The notes beneath the pieces are model-generated. The model saw only the letters and a program-made list of their open reading frames with translations. It had not been told where the DNA came from and did not search any database. A stretch of DNA of 64,000 bases, taken from the NCBI RefSeq assembly GCF_043195105.1, contig NZ_JBAFWO010000002.1; one strand, given 5' to 3'. Shown here one piece after another: positions 52,786 to 61,774 of this stretch. Source of the stretch: NCEH01 sp002257205. GTDB taxonomy: Bacteria; Pseudomonadota; Alphaproteobacteria; Rhizobiales; Xanthobacteraceae. The position numbers were made by a program, and so were the translations under genes. The stretch's first letter is position 1, and each line of letters opens with the position of its first letter.

Positions 52786-53616
52786 CTATTCCCCCCGTTC
52801 CGCCCCCTTCGCCGCCACCCAGAAGGCTTCCATCTCGTCCAGGCTCGCCTGTTTCGGCGTGCGCCCGCGCGCGGCGAGCTGGTCTTCCACGAAGGCGAAG
52901 CGGCGGGTGAATTTCTCATTGGTGCCGCGCAAGGCCGCTTCCGGATCCACACCGGCATGGCGGGCGAGGTTCACCAGCGCGAACAGAAGATCGCCGATCT
53001 CGTCCTTGATGGCGTCCGTGCCGCCGGCGTCGAGCGCCTCGGCAACCTCGTCCGTCTCCTCGCGGATTTTCGCCAGCACTTGGCGCGCATCATTCCAGTC
53101 GAAGCCCACGCGGCCGGCTTTTTCCTGGAGCTTCAGGGCCCGGGTCAGCGCCGGCAGGCCCACCGGCACGCCGTCGAGCGTCCGGCCGGTCTCGTCCGCG
53201 GGAAGGCCGGCGGCGGCGCGGCGCTGGGCGCGCTCGGCCTTTTCTTGCGCCTTGATCTCCCCCCACATGGCCTTCACCACCTGAGGGTCGAGGTGGCGCG
53301 CATCGCCGAACACATGGGGATGCCGGCGGATGAGCTTGGAGGTGATGGCCTCCACCACGTCGCCGAGATCGAACAGGCCCTGCTCTTCGCCGAGCCTTGA
53401 GTGAAACACCACCTGAAGCAGCAGGTCGCCCAGTTCGTCCGGCAGATCCGCCATGTCGTTGCGGGCGATGGCGTCCGCCACCTCATAGGCTTCCTCGATC
53501 GTATAGGGGGCGATGGTGGAGAAATCCTGCTCCAGGTCCCAGGGGCAGCCGGTGACGGGCGTGCGCAGCGCGGCCATGATCTCCACGAGGCGGGCAAGGT
53601 CGCGGGACGGCTGCAT
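52786..53616 (-). CDS. mazG: Nucleoside triphosphate pyrophosphohydrolase MazG
   Basis: MazG hydrolyses nucleoside triphosphates to monophosphates and PPi, including non-canonical dNTPs. The 276-residue product has two MazG domains: LRTPVTGCPWDLEQDFSTIA with EEAYEVADAI and ELGDLLLQVVFHS, then IREETDEVAEALDAGG and DEIGDLLFALVNLARH. The EExxE-12-ExxD metal motifs are visible in both. The frame is open upstream to 53733 through a tandem repeat, but the ATG at 53616 (GGAGAG 6 nt upstream) starts the conserved part. Convergent with hflX. Confidence 0.95.
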   Translation of the reverse strand: MQPSRDLARLVEIMAALRTPVTGCPWDLEQDFSTIAPYTIEEAYEVADAIARNDMADLPDELGDLLLQVVFHSRLGEEQGLFDLGDVVEAITSKLIRRHPHVFGDARHLDPQVVKAMWGEIKAQEKAERAQRRAAAGLPADETGRTLDGVPVGLPALTRALKLQEKAGRVGFDWNDARQVLAKIREETDEVAEALDAGGTDAIKDEIGDLLFALVNLARHAGVDPEAALRGTNEKFTRRFAFVEDQLAARGRTPKQASLDEMEAFWVAAKGAERGE

Positions 53617-53631
53617 CGGGGGCTCTCCGGG

Positions 53632-53716
53632 CAAGGACGCCGCATGGCGGCGTCGGGGACAAGTGGCGCCGCATGGCGGCGTAGGGGGCAAGGGCGCCGC
53701 ATGGCGGCGTCGGGCA
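53632..53716. repeat. Three tandem hairpin repeats upstream of mazG
   Basis: Three adjoining units of 28-29 bp share the core CGCCGCATGGCGGCG, itself a 6-bp palindrome with loop ATG, followed by T(C/A)GGGG and CAAG. The units begin at 53632, 53660 and 53689. They fill the shared upstream region of the divergent mazG and trmO-like genes. The ATGs in the loops are frame-mixed and not obvious starts. Confidence 0.85.
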
Positions 53717-53772
53717 GGTGGGTCTATCATCAAGCGGGTTCGCCGCGAACGCGGGACTGCCGAGGATAAAGC

Positions 53773-54279
53773 ATGAGTTCCCTCTCAACCGAAAGCGCGG
53801 CCGCGCCCGCCCCCTCCGACGATGACGCGGGCATCCGCCCCGGCGAGATCGCGGTCGCGCTGCCGCCGGCCTTCGATGCCGGGCTCTATTTCATCGGCCG
53901 CATCCGCACGCCCTGGGCGCGACGAGAGGATTGCCCCAAGCGCGGCAGCGAGGACGGCCCCATCTGCCGGCTGGAGATCGACCCGCGCTGGGAAGCCGCG
54001 CTCGAAGGCGTCGGGCGCGAGCCGCGGCTCCAGGTGCTCTATTTCATGGACCAGGCGCGGCGCGATCTGGTGTTGCAGATGCCGCGCAGCGCCAGCGAGG
54101 CCTCCGGCACCTTTGCGCTGCGCTCGCCGGTGCGGCCCAACCCCATCGCCTCCTCGGTGGTGCTGTTCGTCGCCCGCGAAGGCCTGGACGTGCTGGTGCG
54201 CGGGCTCGATTGCATCGATGGCACGCCGCTGGTGGACCTCAAGCCGCAATATTGTACCCTGGCGCACGATGTGACTTAG
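53773..54279 (+). CDS. TrmO-like (UPF0066) tRNA methyltransferase family protein
   Basis: A 168-residue protein of the TsaA/TrmO (UPF0066) family. E. coli TrmO N6-methylates t6A37 in tRNA. The family's conserved stretch SGTFALRSPVRPNPIASSVV is present, with DCIDGTPLVDLKPQYC at the end; the front has IGRIRTPWARREDCPKR. It is shorter than E. coli TrmO (about 235), lacking the C-terminal domain, as in many alphaproteobacterial members. The start ATG at 53773 follows a GAGGATAAAGC context. Upstream repeats may affect its expression. Activity is inferred from the family. Confidence 0.85.
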   Translation: MSSLSTESAAAPAPSDDDAGIRPGEIAVALPPAFDAGLYFIGRIRTPWARREDCPKRGSEDGPICRLEIDPRWEAALEGVGREPRLQVLYFMDQARRDLVLQMPRSASEASGTFALRSPVRPNPIASSVVLFVAREGLDVLVRGLDCIDGTPLVDLKPQYCTLAHDVT

Positions 54280-54322
54280 CGTCATGCCGTGTCCGCATGC
54301 TTGAGCTTCCACGAGGTTTCCC

Positions 54323-54949
54323 TTGACGACATCCACCGGCCTTTCCTTCGGCACGGGCCCTGCGGACGGCGCGCCGCCGCCGGAAGACGGTCTGACCTAT
54401 AGCTTCCGGCCGCGCCTGATCGGCTCGGGCTCCCGCTTCCGCCTCGATGGCGAGACGCTACATTGGACGGTCGGCGCCCGCTCTGGCGCGCTCCATCTGC
54501 GCGACGTGGCGCGAGTGCGGCTGAGCTATCATCCCGGCCAATTGGCCTCGCCCAATTATGAGACCGTGATTCACGGCAAGGCGGGGGAGAAGCTGACCAT
54601 CGGTTCGCTCTCGCGCACCTCCATCACCAGTGTGGACGATCATCGCAAGGCCTATGCCGCCTTCATCGCCGCGCTGCACGGAGCGTTGCAACCCCATGCG
54701 GGCGGCATCGTGTTCGATGGCGGGCTTTCGCCCTGGCGCTGGTGGCTCATGAGCGGCCTGGCAGTCATCACCGCGCTCGGGCTGGTGGCGGTGCTGGCGA
54801 GCGCGCTCGGCAATGCCGACTGGACGGTCGGCGCCCTGATCGCGGTGCTGTGCCCCCTGCTGGCTTGGCCGCTGTGGGAGATGCTGTGGCGCAACCGGCC
54901 GGAGCCTTATTCGCCCTCGGCCTTGCCGGGGCGCCTGCTGCCGAGCTGA
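54323..54949 (+). CDS. Uncharacterised membrane protein
   Basis: A 208-residue protein I do not recognise by name. The first 120 residues look soluble and beta-rich (GSRFRLDGETLHWTVGARSG, then VARVRLSYHPGQLASP). Two C-terminal membrane helices follow (WWLMSGLAVITALGLVAVLA, VGALIAVLCPLLAWPLWEML). Translation begins at TTG, 6 nt after GAGG. Codon use matches the neighbours. It follows the trmO-like gene by 43 bp and its 3-prime end overlaps the convergent TIGR01620 gene by 43 bp. Confidence 0.75.
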   Translation: MTTSTGLSFGTGPADGAPPPEDGLTYSFRPRLIGSGSRFRLDGETLHWTVGARSGALHLRDVARVRLSYHPGQLASPNYETVIHGKAGEKLTIGSLSRTSITSVDDHRKAYAAFIAALHGALQPHAGGIVFDGGLSPWRWWLMSGLAVITALGLVAVLASALGNADWTVGALIAVLCPLLAWPLWEMLWRNRPEPYSPSALPGRLLPS

Positions 54950-55953
54950 GGGCGCGCCTCGTCTTCCTGCGCCTTCTTCATCAGCCCCGCCGCCACATCG
55001 GCGACGCGGGGCGCCGGTAGGGCGGTAAAGGGGAGAGGGCGGGTCACCGCGATCGCGGCAAGGCCAAGGCGCGCGGTCAGCAGGCCGTTCACCACCCCCT
55101 CGCCGAGCCGCGCCGAGAGGCGCGCCGCAATGCCCGATCCCACCAATTCCTGAACCAGGGTATCGCCGGCGGCCATGCCGCCGGTCACCGCGAGGTGGCT
55201 CAGCACATGGCGCACCAGCCGCAGCATGCCGAGCGCGCCGGGGCGTCCGCCATAGAGTTCCGCCAGCCGGCGGATCAGCACGAAGGCGCTGTAGAGCACG
55301 AACAAGAGGTCCACCACCGCGCGCGGCGAGACGGCGGTGACTACCGACACGCGCTTGGCCGTATCCGAGACCAGCTGCCGCGCCCGTGCGTCCAGCGGCG
55401 CCATCAGCGTGCGCTCGGTGAGCTGCACCAGATCCGCCCCGTCGATGATCGCGCCGAGATGGGAGGAGAGGTCGGCGCGGGCGCGGGCGAGCGCGGGCAT
55501 CTCCTTGGCGATGCCGAGCAGATCGTGTGTCACCGCCTCGGCGAGCGCGCGGTCGTCGTTCGCGAGCGCGAGCACCGCCCGCTCGCGAATGGAATCCAGG
55601 CTGGAAAAGCGCATCAGCCCGGCGACCTCGCGGCCGATGATCGCCACCACCGCCACCGCCAGCAGGCCCGCCAGCGCCAGGCCGAGATAGCCGAGCGCCT
55701 GCGTCTGCGCGAACAGATCCTCGATCAGCCGCGTCACGGCAAGGCCGATGCCGAGGCTCGCGAGCCCACCGAGGGCGGTCCAGAACAGCGCGCCGAGCGA
55801 AAAACCCCTGCGCCGGGCGGGAGGGACGGGTGCGACGATCTCGTCCGCCTCATCGACCGGCGCAGGCGCCTCGGTCACGACGATGCCGGCCTCGTCCAGG
55901 CGGAACACCTGGGGGCGGGCATTTTCGGGCCGGTGGTTGTGCGGTTCGGGCAT
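54907..55953 (-). CDS. TIGR01620 family membrane protein (YcjF-like, DUF697)
   Basis: A 348-residue protein of the TIGR01620/YcjF group. Two central membrane helices (ALFWTALGGLASLGIGLAV, LGYLGLALAGLLAVAVVAII) are followed by a mostly helical domain with REVAGLMRFSSLDSIRERA and RAVVDLLFVLYSAFVLIRRLAELYGG, typical of DUF697. In other bacteria YcjF and YcjX are encoded together and belong to the phage-shock/stress-associated set; the molecular role is not known. Here it follows ycjX by 14 bp. The C-terminus overlaps the convergent membrane-protein gene. Confidence 0.85.
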   Translation of the reverse strand: MPEPHNHRPENARPQVFRLDEAGIVVTEAPAPVDEADEIVAPVPPARRRGFSLGALFWTALGGLASLGIGLAVTRLIEDLFAQTQALGYLGLALAGLLAVAVVAIIGREVAGLMRFSSLDSIRERAVLALANDDRALAEAVTHDLLGIAKEMPALARARADLSSHLGAIIDGADLVQLTERTLMAPLDARARQLVSDTAKRVSVVTAVSPRAVVDLLFVLYSAFVLIRRLAELYGGRPGALGMLRLVRHVLSHLAVTGGMAAGDTLVQELVGSGIAARLSARLGEGVVNGLLTARLGLAAIAVTRPLPFTALPAPRVADVAAGLMKKAQEDEARPQLGSRRPGKAEGE

Positions 55954-55967
55954 GAAGACTTCAGATC

Positions 55968-57416
55968 TTACTTCAGCCGGTCGCCCAGCAGGAACTGGAG
56001 CGCGCGGTCGAGGCGAATATGGGGCAGGGGGCTGGTCGCGCCAATGCCGGCCGGCGGGCGGAAGCGCAGGAAGCGAAAGTCCGCCTCGCTGTCCGGTCCG
56101 CTTGCCAGCCCGCGAAAGGCCGCGCCCTCGGCGGCGAACAGGGCGTCGGGGTCGGCCGGCAGCGCGCCGGGAAATAGCGCCACCTCGCCGCTGCCGTCGA
56201 ACACCTGCCCGCCGGCTTCCTGCCCGGCCTCCGGCGTGCCGATGATGGCGGCGATGCTGCGTCCGCCCTTGGACACATCCGCCTCGCGGGTGGCGCGGAT
56301 GGCGGCGAGCGCGGCGACATCGATGCGCGCCCCGCCTTCTCGCGCACGGGCGAGCGCGCGGTCCACCAGCCGCCGCAGGATGGCTTCCAGGCGGTCATGG
56401 CTGGCGCGGTGGAGATGGTCGGCCTTGGTGGCCGCGAACAGCACTTTCTCGATGCGCGGGCGCAGCAGGGCGCTCATCAGGCTGTTTCGCCCCACGCGGA
56501 ACGCCACCAGGATCGAATCCAGCGCGCGCTCCAGGTCGGAGAGCGCCGCCGGCCCGGCGTTCAGCGCGGACAGCGCGTCCACCAGCACGATCTGGTGGTC
56601 CAGCCGGGCGAAATGATCGCGGAAGAACGGCCGCACCACCGCGCTTTTGTAGGATTGGAACCGCCGTTCCATCATGGCGCCGAGCGAGCCGGCGGGCAGC
56701 GCCGGGCCGTCCTGAAGGTCGAGCGGCGCGAAGGTCAGCGCCGGGGAGCCTTCCAGGTCGCCGGGCATCAGGAAACGGCCCGGCGGCAGCAGGCTCATGC
56801 CCACCCGCTCGCCCCTGCAGGCGGCGAGATAGGCGGTGAAGACGGCGGCGAGCTCGCGCGCCTTCGTCTCGTCCGCCGGCCCGGCGGGGTCGGCGGCGGC
56901 CAGCGCCGCAAGCAAAGCCTCGGCATAAGGCGCGCGCGCGGGAGCACGGGCAAGTTCCAGCGCCTGCCGGCAGAAATCGCCATAGCTCATGTCCAGCAAG
57001 GGCAGGTCCAGCAGCCATTCGCCGGGATAGTCCACGAGATCGAGCGTCAGGCGCCGCTGGCCGCCCCTGAGCGGCGCATAGGAAATCTCCAGCCGCAATT
57101 CGCTGATGCGGGTGGTGGAGGCGGGCCATTCGCGCAGCGTGGCGAGCCGCGCCAGATGGTCTTCATAGGGAAAGCGGGGCACCGCGTCGTCCGGCTGGGG
57201 CGCGAGGCGCGCACCGGCGATGCGGCCGGAATTCATCGCCTCGAACACCGGCAGCCGGCCACCGTGCATCAGAGCATGGATGAGCGCCGTGGTGAAAATG
57301 GTCTTGCCCGAGCGCGCAAGCCCGGTGACGCCCAGGCGCAAGGTGGGATGAGCCAGGTCCTCGACCCGGTCCGCGACCGCGCGCAGGCCGATCCAGGCTT
57401 CATCGAGCAGGCCCAT
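55968..57416 (-). CDS. ycjX: YcjX-like P-loop protein (DUF463)
   Basis: A 482-residue GTPase-like protein of the DUF463 family. Residues 1-45 begin MGLLDEAWIGLRAVADRVED with the P-loop GVTGLARSGKTIFTTALIH. Later LTLDLVDYPGEWLLDLPLLD provides a DxPGE switch-type motif and ATKADHLHR resembles a guanine-specificity motif. It forms an operon with sixA upstream (10 bp) and the TIGR01620 gene downstream (14 bp). A TTG at 57422, nearer to a GGAG, is the alternative start. Function is inferred only by family and neighbours. Confidence 0.88.
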   Translation of the reverse strand: MGLLDEAWIGLRAVADRVEDLAHPTLRLGVTGLARSGKTIFTTALIHALMHGGRLPVFEAMNSGRIAGARLAPQPDDAVPRFPYEDHLARLATLREWPASTTRISELRLEISYAPLRGGQRRLTLDLVDYPGEWLLDLPLLDMSYGDFCRQALELARAPARAPYAEALLAALAAADPAGPADETKARELAAVFTAYLAACRGERVGMSLLPPGRFLMPGDLEGSPALTFAPLDLQDGPALPAGSLGAMMERRFQSYKSAVVRPFFRDHFARLDHQIVLVDALSALNAGPAALSDLERALDSILVAFRVGRNSLMSALLRPRIEKVLFAATKADHLHRASHDRLEAILRRLVDRALARAREGGARIDVAALAAIRATREADVSKGGRSIAAIIGTPEAGQEAGGQVFDGSGEVALFPGALPADPDALFAAEGAAFRGLASGPDSEADFRFLRFRPPAGIGATSPLPHIRLDRALQFLLGDRLK

Positions 57417-57426
57417 AGCCAAGGCG

Positions 57427-57948
57427 CTACATCTCCAGCATCAGCGAGCGCGGCGTGACGAAGCGGTCGAGCCGGCCGGTCTGCGGCATCACGTCGGCCC
57501 AGTCGTCGATGGGCAAATCGATGATCGCGAGTGCGCCGGTGGGGAATTTTTCCGACATCAGGGCCCGCGTCGCCGCCGGGCCCTGGTCGGTCAGCACATC
57601 GGCGATATCTTCAAGGCCGGGATTGTGCCCCACCAGCATCAGCGCATGGACCTCGCGCGGCTGCTCGCGCAGCACGGAGAGAATGCGGGTGACGCCGGCG
57701 TCATAGAGGCGCGGCTCGCTGAGCACGGCGACGGTCGCGGGCAGGGCCGGGGCCAGCAACTGCCAAGTGTCGCGGGTGCGGCGGGCGGGGGAAACCAGCA
57801 CCCGGTCGGGCACCAGGTCCTGCGCGGCCATATAGGCCCCGATCATCGGAGCGGCCGCGCGGCCGCGCTGGGCGAGCGGACGCTCGGCATCGACAATGCC
57901 CTCGGGCCAATCGGATTTCGCGTGGCGAAGCAGAATGAGGCGGCGCAT
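57427..57948 (-). CDS. sixA: Histidine phosphatase family protein (SixA-like)
   Basis: A 173-residue histidine phosphatase. SixA in E. coli removes phosphate from His of the phosphotransfer domain of ArcB and NPr. The catalytic RHG-type motif is RLILLRHAKSDWPEG with His9, and the second His lies in ALMLVGHNPGLEDIAD. ERPLAQRGRAAAP is also characteristic. The ORF extends upstream to 58149, but that region has no conserved sequence and the ATG at 57948 gives the family start. Divergent from the histidine kinase gene. Confidence 0.88.
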   Translation of the reverse strand: MRRLILLRHAKSDWPEGIVDAERPLAQRGRAAAPMIGAYMAAQDLVPDRVLVSPARRTRDTWQLLAPALPATVAVLSEPRLYDAGVTRILSVLREQPREVHALMLVGHNPGLEDIADVLTDQGPAATRALMSEKFPTGALAIIDLPIDDWADVMPQTGRLDRFVTPRSLMLEM

Positions 57949-58155
57949 GGACCATCCGGGGCGTGGCGAGGATTCGCACCTTATCATGCGGGGTCCGCTG
58001 GTGCAGTGCGGCGATCGGTCGGTGTGCGTGTCCGGTCGGCAGGGCCAGATGATCCATACCTGCCGAAACAGGTACCAAGCTAGGGCGAGACTTTTGGCCC
58101 CATCCTGAATATTCTGAGTTGCGCCGCGCCGAGCGGCGGCGGGGGCCAAGGCTCA

Positions 58156-59796
58156 ATGAAACTCGCTGGGCTATCGGAAGCCGTGCGCGCGCGGCCGTGG
58201 TTCTCCTATCTGCTTGCTGTGATGCTTAGCGCCCTGGCCCTGCTGGTGCGGCTGGCCGCTGGCGATGTGTTTGCCGGCTATCCCTTCATCACCTTCATTC
58301 CGGTGATCTGCCTCGTGGCGTTTCTGGGCGGCTTTTGGCCGGGCATGCTGGCGGCGGTGCTGGGCGGCCTGATGGTGGCTTATTATCTCGTCACCCCGCA
58401 GGACGGTTTCGGGCTCGACTGGCCGTCCGACTATGTGGCCATGCTGTTCTATGGCTTGACCGCGCTGCTGATCATCGCCCTCACCAGCAGTCTGTTGGCC
58501 GCGCTCCAGCACCGCAAGGCGAGCGACGAGGCCCTGCGGCGCCTGAATGCCGAGCTGGAGGCGCGGATCGCCGAGCGCACCAGCGAACTGCAGCAGGAAA
58601 TGACCGAGCGCTTCGTCGCCGAAGCGCAGATCCGCCAGATGCAGAAGACCGAAGCGATCGGCCAGCTGACGGGCGGCATCGCGCACGATTTCAACAATAT
58701 GCTGGCCATCGTCATCGGCTCGCTGGATATCGCGCGGCGCCGGCTCACCGGCGCCGAGCACGAAATGGTGCGCACCTGCATCGGCAATGCGCTGGAAGGC
58801 GCCCAGCGCGCGGCGGCGCTGACGGCGCGGCTGCTCGCCTTTTCCCGCCAGCAGGCGCTGGAGCCCCAACCACTGGATGCCAACAAGCTGGTGGGCGGCA
58901 TGTCGGAGTTGCTGCGGCGCACGCTGGGCGAAACCATTCAGGTGGAAACCGTGCTGGCCGGTGGGCTCTGGCGCGCGTTTGCCGACCCCGCGCAATTGGA
59001 GAACGCCATCGTCAATTTGGCGGTGAATGCGCGAGACGCCATGCCCGACGGCGGCCGGCTCACCATCGAGACCGCCAATACCGATCTCGACGAGCGCTAT
59101 GCCCGCAATCACGCCGAGGTGACCGCAGGCCAATATGTGCTGGTCAGCGTTTCCGACACCGGTACCGGCATGGGTCCCGACGTGATTGAACGTGCGTTTG
59201 ACCCGTTCTACACGACCAAGGGAATCGGACGCGGCACCGGTCTCGGCCTCAGCCAGGTGTTCGGCTTCGTCAAACAGTCTGGCGGCCATGTGAAGATCTA
59301 TTCGGAGATTGGGCAGGGCACCACGGTGAAGCTCTATCTGCCGCGGCAGGTCGGCGAGCCGGCGCTGGCTGGAGGCGCGAGCAAGAGCGATGGGCATCTG
59401 CCGCCAGGTCGGCCCGACATCACCATCCTGGTGGTGGAGGATGAAGAGAATGTCCGCCATATGAGCGTCGATGCCCTGCGGGAGCTGGGTTATACCGTGG
59501 TGCAGGCCGCCAGCGGCAACCAGGCGATGGAGCAATTGGTCCTGCAGCCGCGCATCGACCTGCTGTTCACCGACATCGTCATGCCCGACATGACCGGCCG
59601 GCAACTGGCGGAAAAAGCGGCCGCCGCGCGGGCCGGGCTGAAGATCCTCTACACCACCGGCTATACCCGCAACGCGGTGGTGCATAACGGCATTCTCGAC
59701 CACGGCGTGGCCTTCCTGCCCAAGCCCTTCACCCTGGACCAATTGGCTCGCAAAGTGGACGACGTCCTGGCCGATCGCGGCATCAACCGTCCCTGA
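58156..59796 (+). CDS. Hybrid histidine kinase with receiver domain
   Basis: A 546-residue hybrid sensor. Residues 15-115 contain four membrane helices in a DUF4118-type sensor, followed by a coiled coil (DEALRRLNAELEARIAERTS). Then come a HisKA domain with His177 (GQLTGGIAHDFNN), an HATPase domain (LVNLAVNARDAMPDGGR, SDTGTGMG, GRGTGLGLSQVFGF) and a C-terminal receiver (ILVVEDEENVRHMS, phosphoacceptor Asp in DLLFTDIVMPD). This is the FixL/NtrB-like HDFNN kinase group with an attached receiver. No partner response regulator lies next to it. Signal and output are unknown. Confidence 0.92.
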   Translation: MKLAGLSEAVRARPWFSYLLAVMLSALALLVRLAAGDVFAGYPFITFIPVICLVAFLGGFWPGMLAAVLGGLMVAYYLVTPQDGFGLDWPSDYVAMLFYGLTALLIIALTSSLLAALQHRKASDEALRRLNAELEARIAERTSELQQEMTERFVAEAQIRQMQKTEAIGQLTGGIAHDFNNMLAIVIGSLDIARRRLTGAEHEMVRTCIGNALEGAQRAAALTARLLAFSRQQALEPQPLDANKLVGGMSELLRRTLGETIQVETVLAGGLWRAFADPAQLENAIVNLAVNARDAMPDGGRLTIETANTDLDERYARNHAEVTAGQYVLVSVSDTGTGMGPDVIERAFDPFYTTKGIGRGTGLGLSQVFGFVKQSGGHVKIYSEIGQGTTVKLYLPRQVGEPALAGGASKSDGHLPPGRPDITILVVEDEENVRHMSVDALRELGYTVVQAASGNQAMEQLVLQPRIDLLFTDIVMPDMTGRQLAEKAAAARAGLKILYTTGYTRNAVVHNGILDHGVAFLPKPFTLDQLARKVDDVLADRGINRP

Positions 59797-60320
59797 GCGC
59801 CACCCGCGCGCCTTCGGCGCGGCTTTAAGGCCGATCGACATTCAGTGAAGTGGGGCATCCGAAAGCGGATGCGCGCCCTTTTCCTGCTTCCCTCTCTCGT
59901 CGCCCTTCGTTCGTCATGGCCGGGCGCGTCCCGGCCATCCACGCGGCGCCGACCTCACGATGCTTGAAATACTGGAGTGAGCCGGGCGGCGTGGATGCAC
60001 GGGTCAAGCCCGTGCATGCCGATTGCATCTTGCAGACGATGTCATCTCGGCACTGACCTCAGCCCAAGAGTGTCGACCCGCCATAATGGTGTTAAGATAC
60101 CATCGCAGGGCATTTCCGTTCACCGATTCTCTCTCGGTAGCCACATGATACCGTTGGCTCGTGATCGCCCCTTGGACCGGGCGTACGGCAATGCTACGCC
60201 TTATCCTCGTTGGATTTATGCCACCTTCTTGCCCTTATCGAGGGGGTCGCCCCGACGTTGGAGATTCGAAGGCGGGAATTCTGAAAACGGAAATGGGGGC
60301 ACCATGACCCTTTCGGCACC
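59797..60320. other. Intergenic stretch without a convincing gene
   Basis: About 520 bp between the histidine kinase and the FAD oxidoreductase. It holds the inverted copy 3 of the double-hairpin repeat at 59913-60018. The rest (60019-60320) is mildly AT-richer than its surroundings, contains no ORF with a ribosome site, and probably contains the promoter of the FAD gene. Short ORFs over the repeat are spurious. Confidence 0.4.
59913..60018 (-). repeat. Double-hairpin intergenic repeat, copy 3 (inverted)
   Basis: Same element as at 3344 and 23745, on the opposite strand. The hairpin nearer 59913 is ATGGCCGGG-CGCGT-CCCGGCCAT and the one nearer 60018 is ATGCACGGG-TCAAG-CCCGTGCAT, both 9-bp stems with 5-nt loops. 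The GTCATG end is intact; the CATGAC end has one change (GCATGCC). It lies in the kinase-FAD intergenic gap. Confidence 0.88.
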
Positions 60321-61613
60321 ATGAGCACGGCCGTGCGCGCCACCGGGCCGGGCATCGCCCCGGCTGAGCCGCTGCCCGCGGTGCGCGGCGATCTCGATTG
60401 TGACGTCTGCGTCATCGGCGACGGCACGCCGGGTCTTTGGATCGCGCTGGTGCTGGCCCTGCGCGGCCGCGCGGTGGTCTTGCTGGAGACCAAGGCACCG
60501 GAAGCCGGGCGACAGGAGAGCATCGTCGCCGCCGGCCTCGATCTCACCGCCATGGACCTGTGCGCGCGGGCCGACCGGGACCGGGCACGGGCGCTTTATG
60601 ATCTTTCCGCCGGCGCGACCCGCAGCGCCCTGCGCCTGCTGGACGTGCTGCGGCTGGAGCAGACGGGCGAGGGGGAATTGCTGGTTCCCGGCCCGGCCGG
60701 TCTCGCCGATTTGCTGGACGAGGCCGCCGCGCGCGACGTGCTCGGGCTTCCCGAGCTTAAGCGCGTGGGCGAGGCGGACCTGTTCGATCTCATCGGCACC
60801 GATCTTTATTCCGGCGCGCTGCTCGACCCCGACGCCCGCCGCTTCGACGTTGGCCCGCTCGCGCAGTTGCTGGGCGAGGCCGCGACCGCCGCCGGTGTCC
60901 GCCGCTTCATGCGCGCGCCGGTTGAGAGCGTCGATCTCGATGGTGTGCGCAAATATATCCAGCTCGCGACCGGGCGGGTGCGGGCGGACCACGCCATCTT
61001 CTGCGCCACGCGCGGGCTTGGGCGCGTGGCGCCCTGGCTCGCCCGCGCGGTCTATCCGGCCACCTTCGTCACCGGCAGCTTCCATGTATCGTCGGGCGGC
61101 TATGGCGGCCCGGTCGTGCGCGAGACCGGCGCGCGGCCGGTGCGCTTCGCCCTCGATGGCGGGCACCTCACCTTCACCGCGCCGACCGCCACCTATCAGG
61201 GTCGGGAGGTTGCCGCCGCATGTGCCTTGCGGCGACAGGCCGGACTCCTCTATCCGCGCCTCGCCTCGGCCATGGTGGGCCATGCCTTCGGCTGGCGCGC
61301 CGCGCGCGCGCCCTCCGGCTTGCCCCTGATCGGCCGTTATCGCCCCGGCGTGTGGTATGCCCTGGCCCTCGGTCAGGACCCGCTGGCCAATGTGAGCCTG
61401 GCCGCGGACCTGATCGGCGACGCCATCGTCGAGCGCGACGACCGGATCGCCCTGTTCGGCGCCCCGCCGCTGCCCTCCACCTGGGGTGCGCTCGGCGCCG
61501 GCCTGCGCTGGACCAGCTATTGGGCCGGTCGCCTCGCCGACCGGGGGGAGCGCCGGCGTGCCCGGGTCGCGGACCGTCAGGAAGTCAGCACCGTGGAATT
61601 TTCCAGCGCCTGA
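60321..61613 (+). CDS. FAD-dependent oxidoreductase (DAO family)
   Basis: A 430-residue enzyme of the D-amino-acid-oxidase-like family. The dinucleotide site is DVCVIGDGTPGLWIALVLAL with the GxGxxG glycines. Late motifs are GHAFGWRAARAPSGLPLIGR and YALALGQDPLANVSLAADLI, the C-terminal FAD stretch of this family. The sequence resembles amine or amino acid oxidases such as gamma-glutamylputrescine oxidase, but the substrate cannot be told. The GTPGL region differs from the usual GAGYTGL, so activity could be altered. The start is ATG 60321; no clear ribosome site is seen. Confidence 0.82.
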   Translation: MSTAVRATGPGIAPAEPLPAVRGDLDCDVCVIGDGTPGLWIALVLALRGRAVVLLETKAPEAGRQESIVAAGLDLTAMDLCARADRDRARALYDLSAGATRSALRLLDVLRLEQTGEGELLVPGPAGLADLLDEAAARDVLGLPELKRVGEADLFDLIGTDLYSGALLDPDARRFDVGPLAQLLGEAATAAGVRRFMRAPVESVDLDGVRKYIQLATGRVRADHAIFCATRGLGRVAPWLARAVYPATFVTGSFHVSSGGYGGPVVRETGARPVRFALDGGHLTFTAPTATYQGREVAAACALRRQAGLLYPRLASAMVGHAFGWRAARAPSGLPLIGRYRPGVWYALALGQDPLANVSLAADLIGDAIVERDDRIALFGAPPLPSTWGALGAGLRWTSYWAGRLADRGERRRARVADRQEVSTVEFSSA

Positions 61614-61774
61614 CGGTCATCCGACGTTCGTTTGGGATTCATTCACCTTATCCGCAGCAAAAAGCCGCGTAAGTCGCGTGAGGAGCGCGATCATCGGGCA
61701 TGCGTGACATATTTGGCACCAACGTGTGGAGGGTGCGGGGTAGGGTGCGCTCTTGGATTCAGACTGGGTGGACT

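Noticed and set aside
61646..61660. A TTATCCGCA sequence like a DnaA box
   Set aside because: One mismatch from the consensus and single; with the parS site in mind I looked for clusters of such boxes and saw none.
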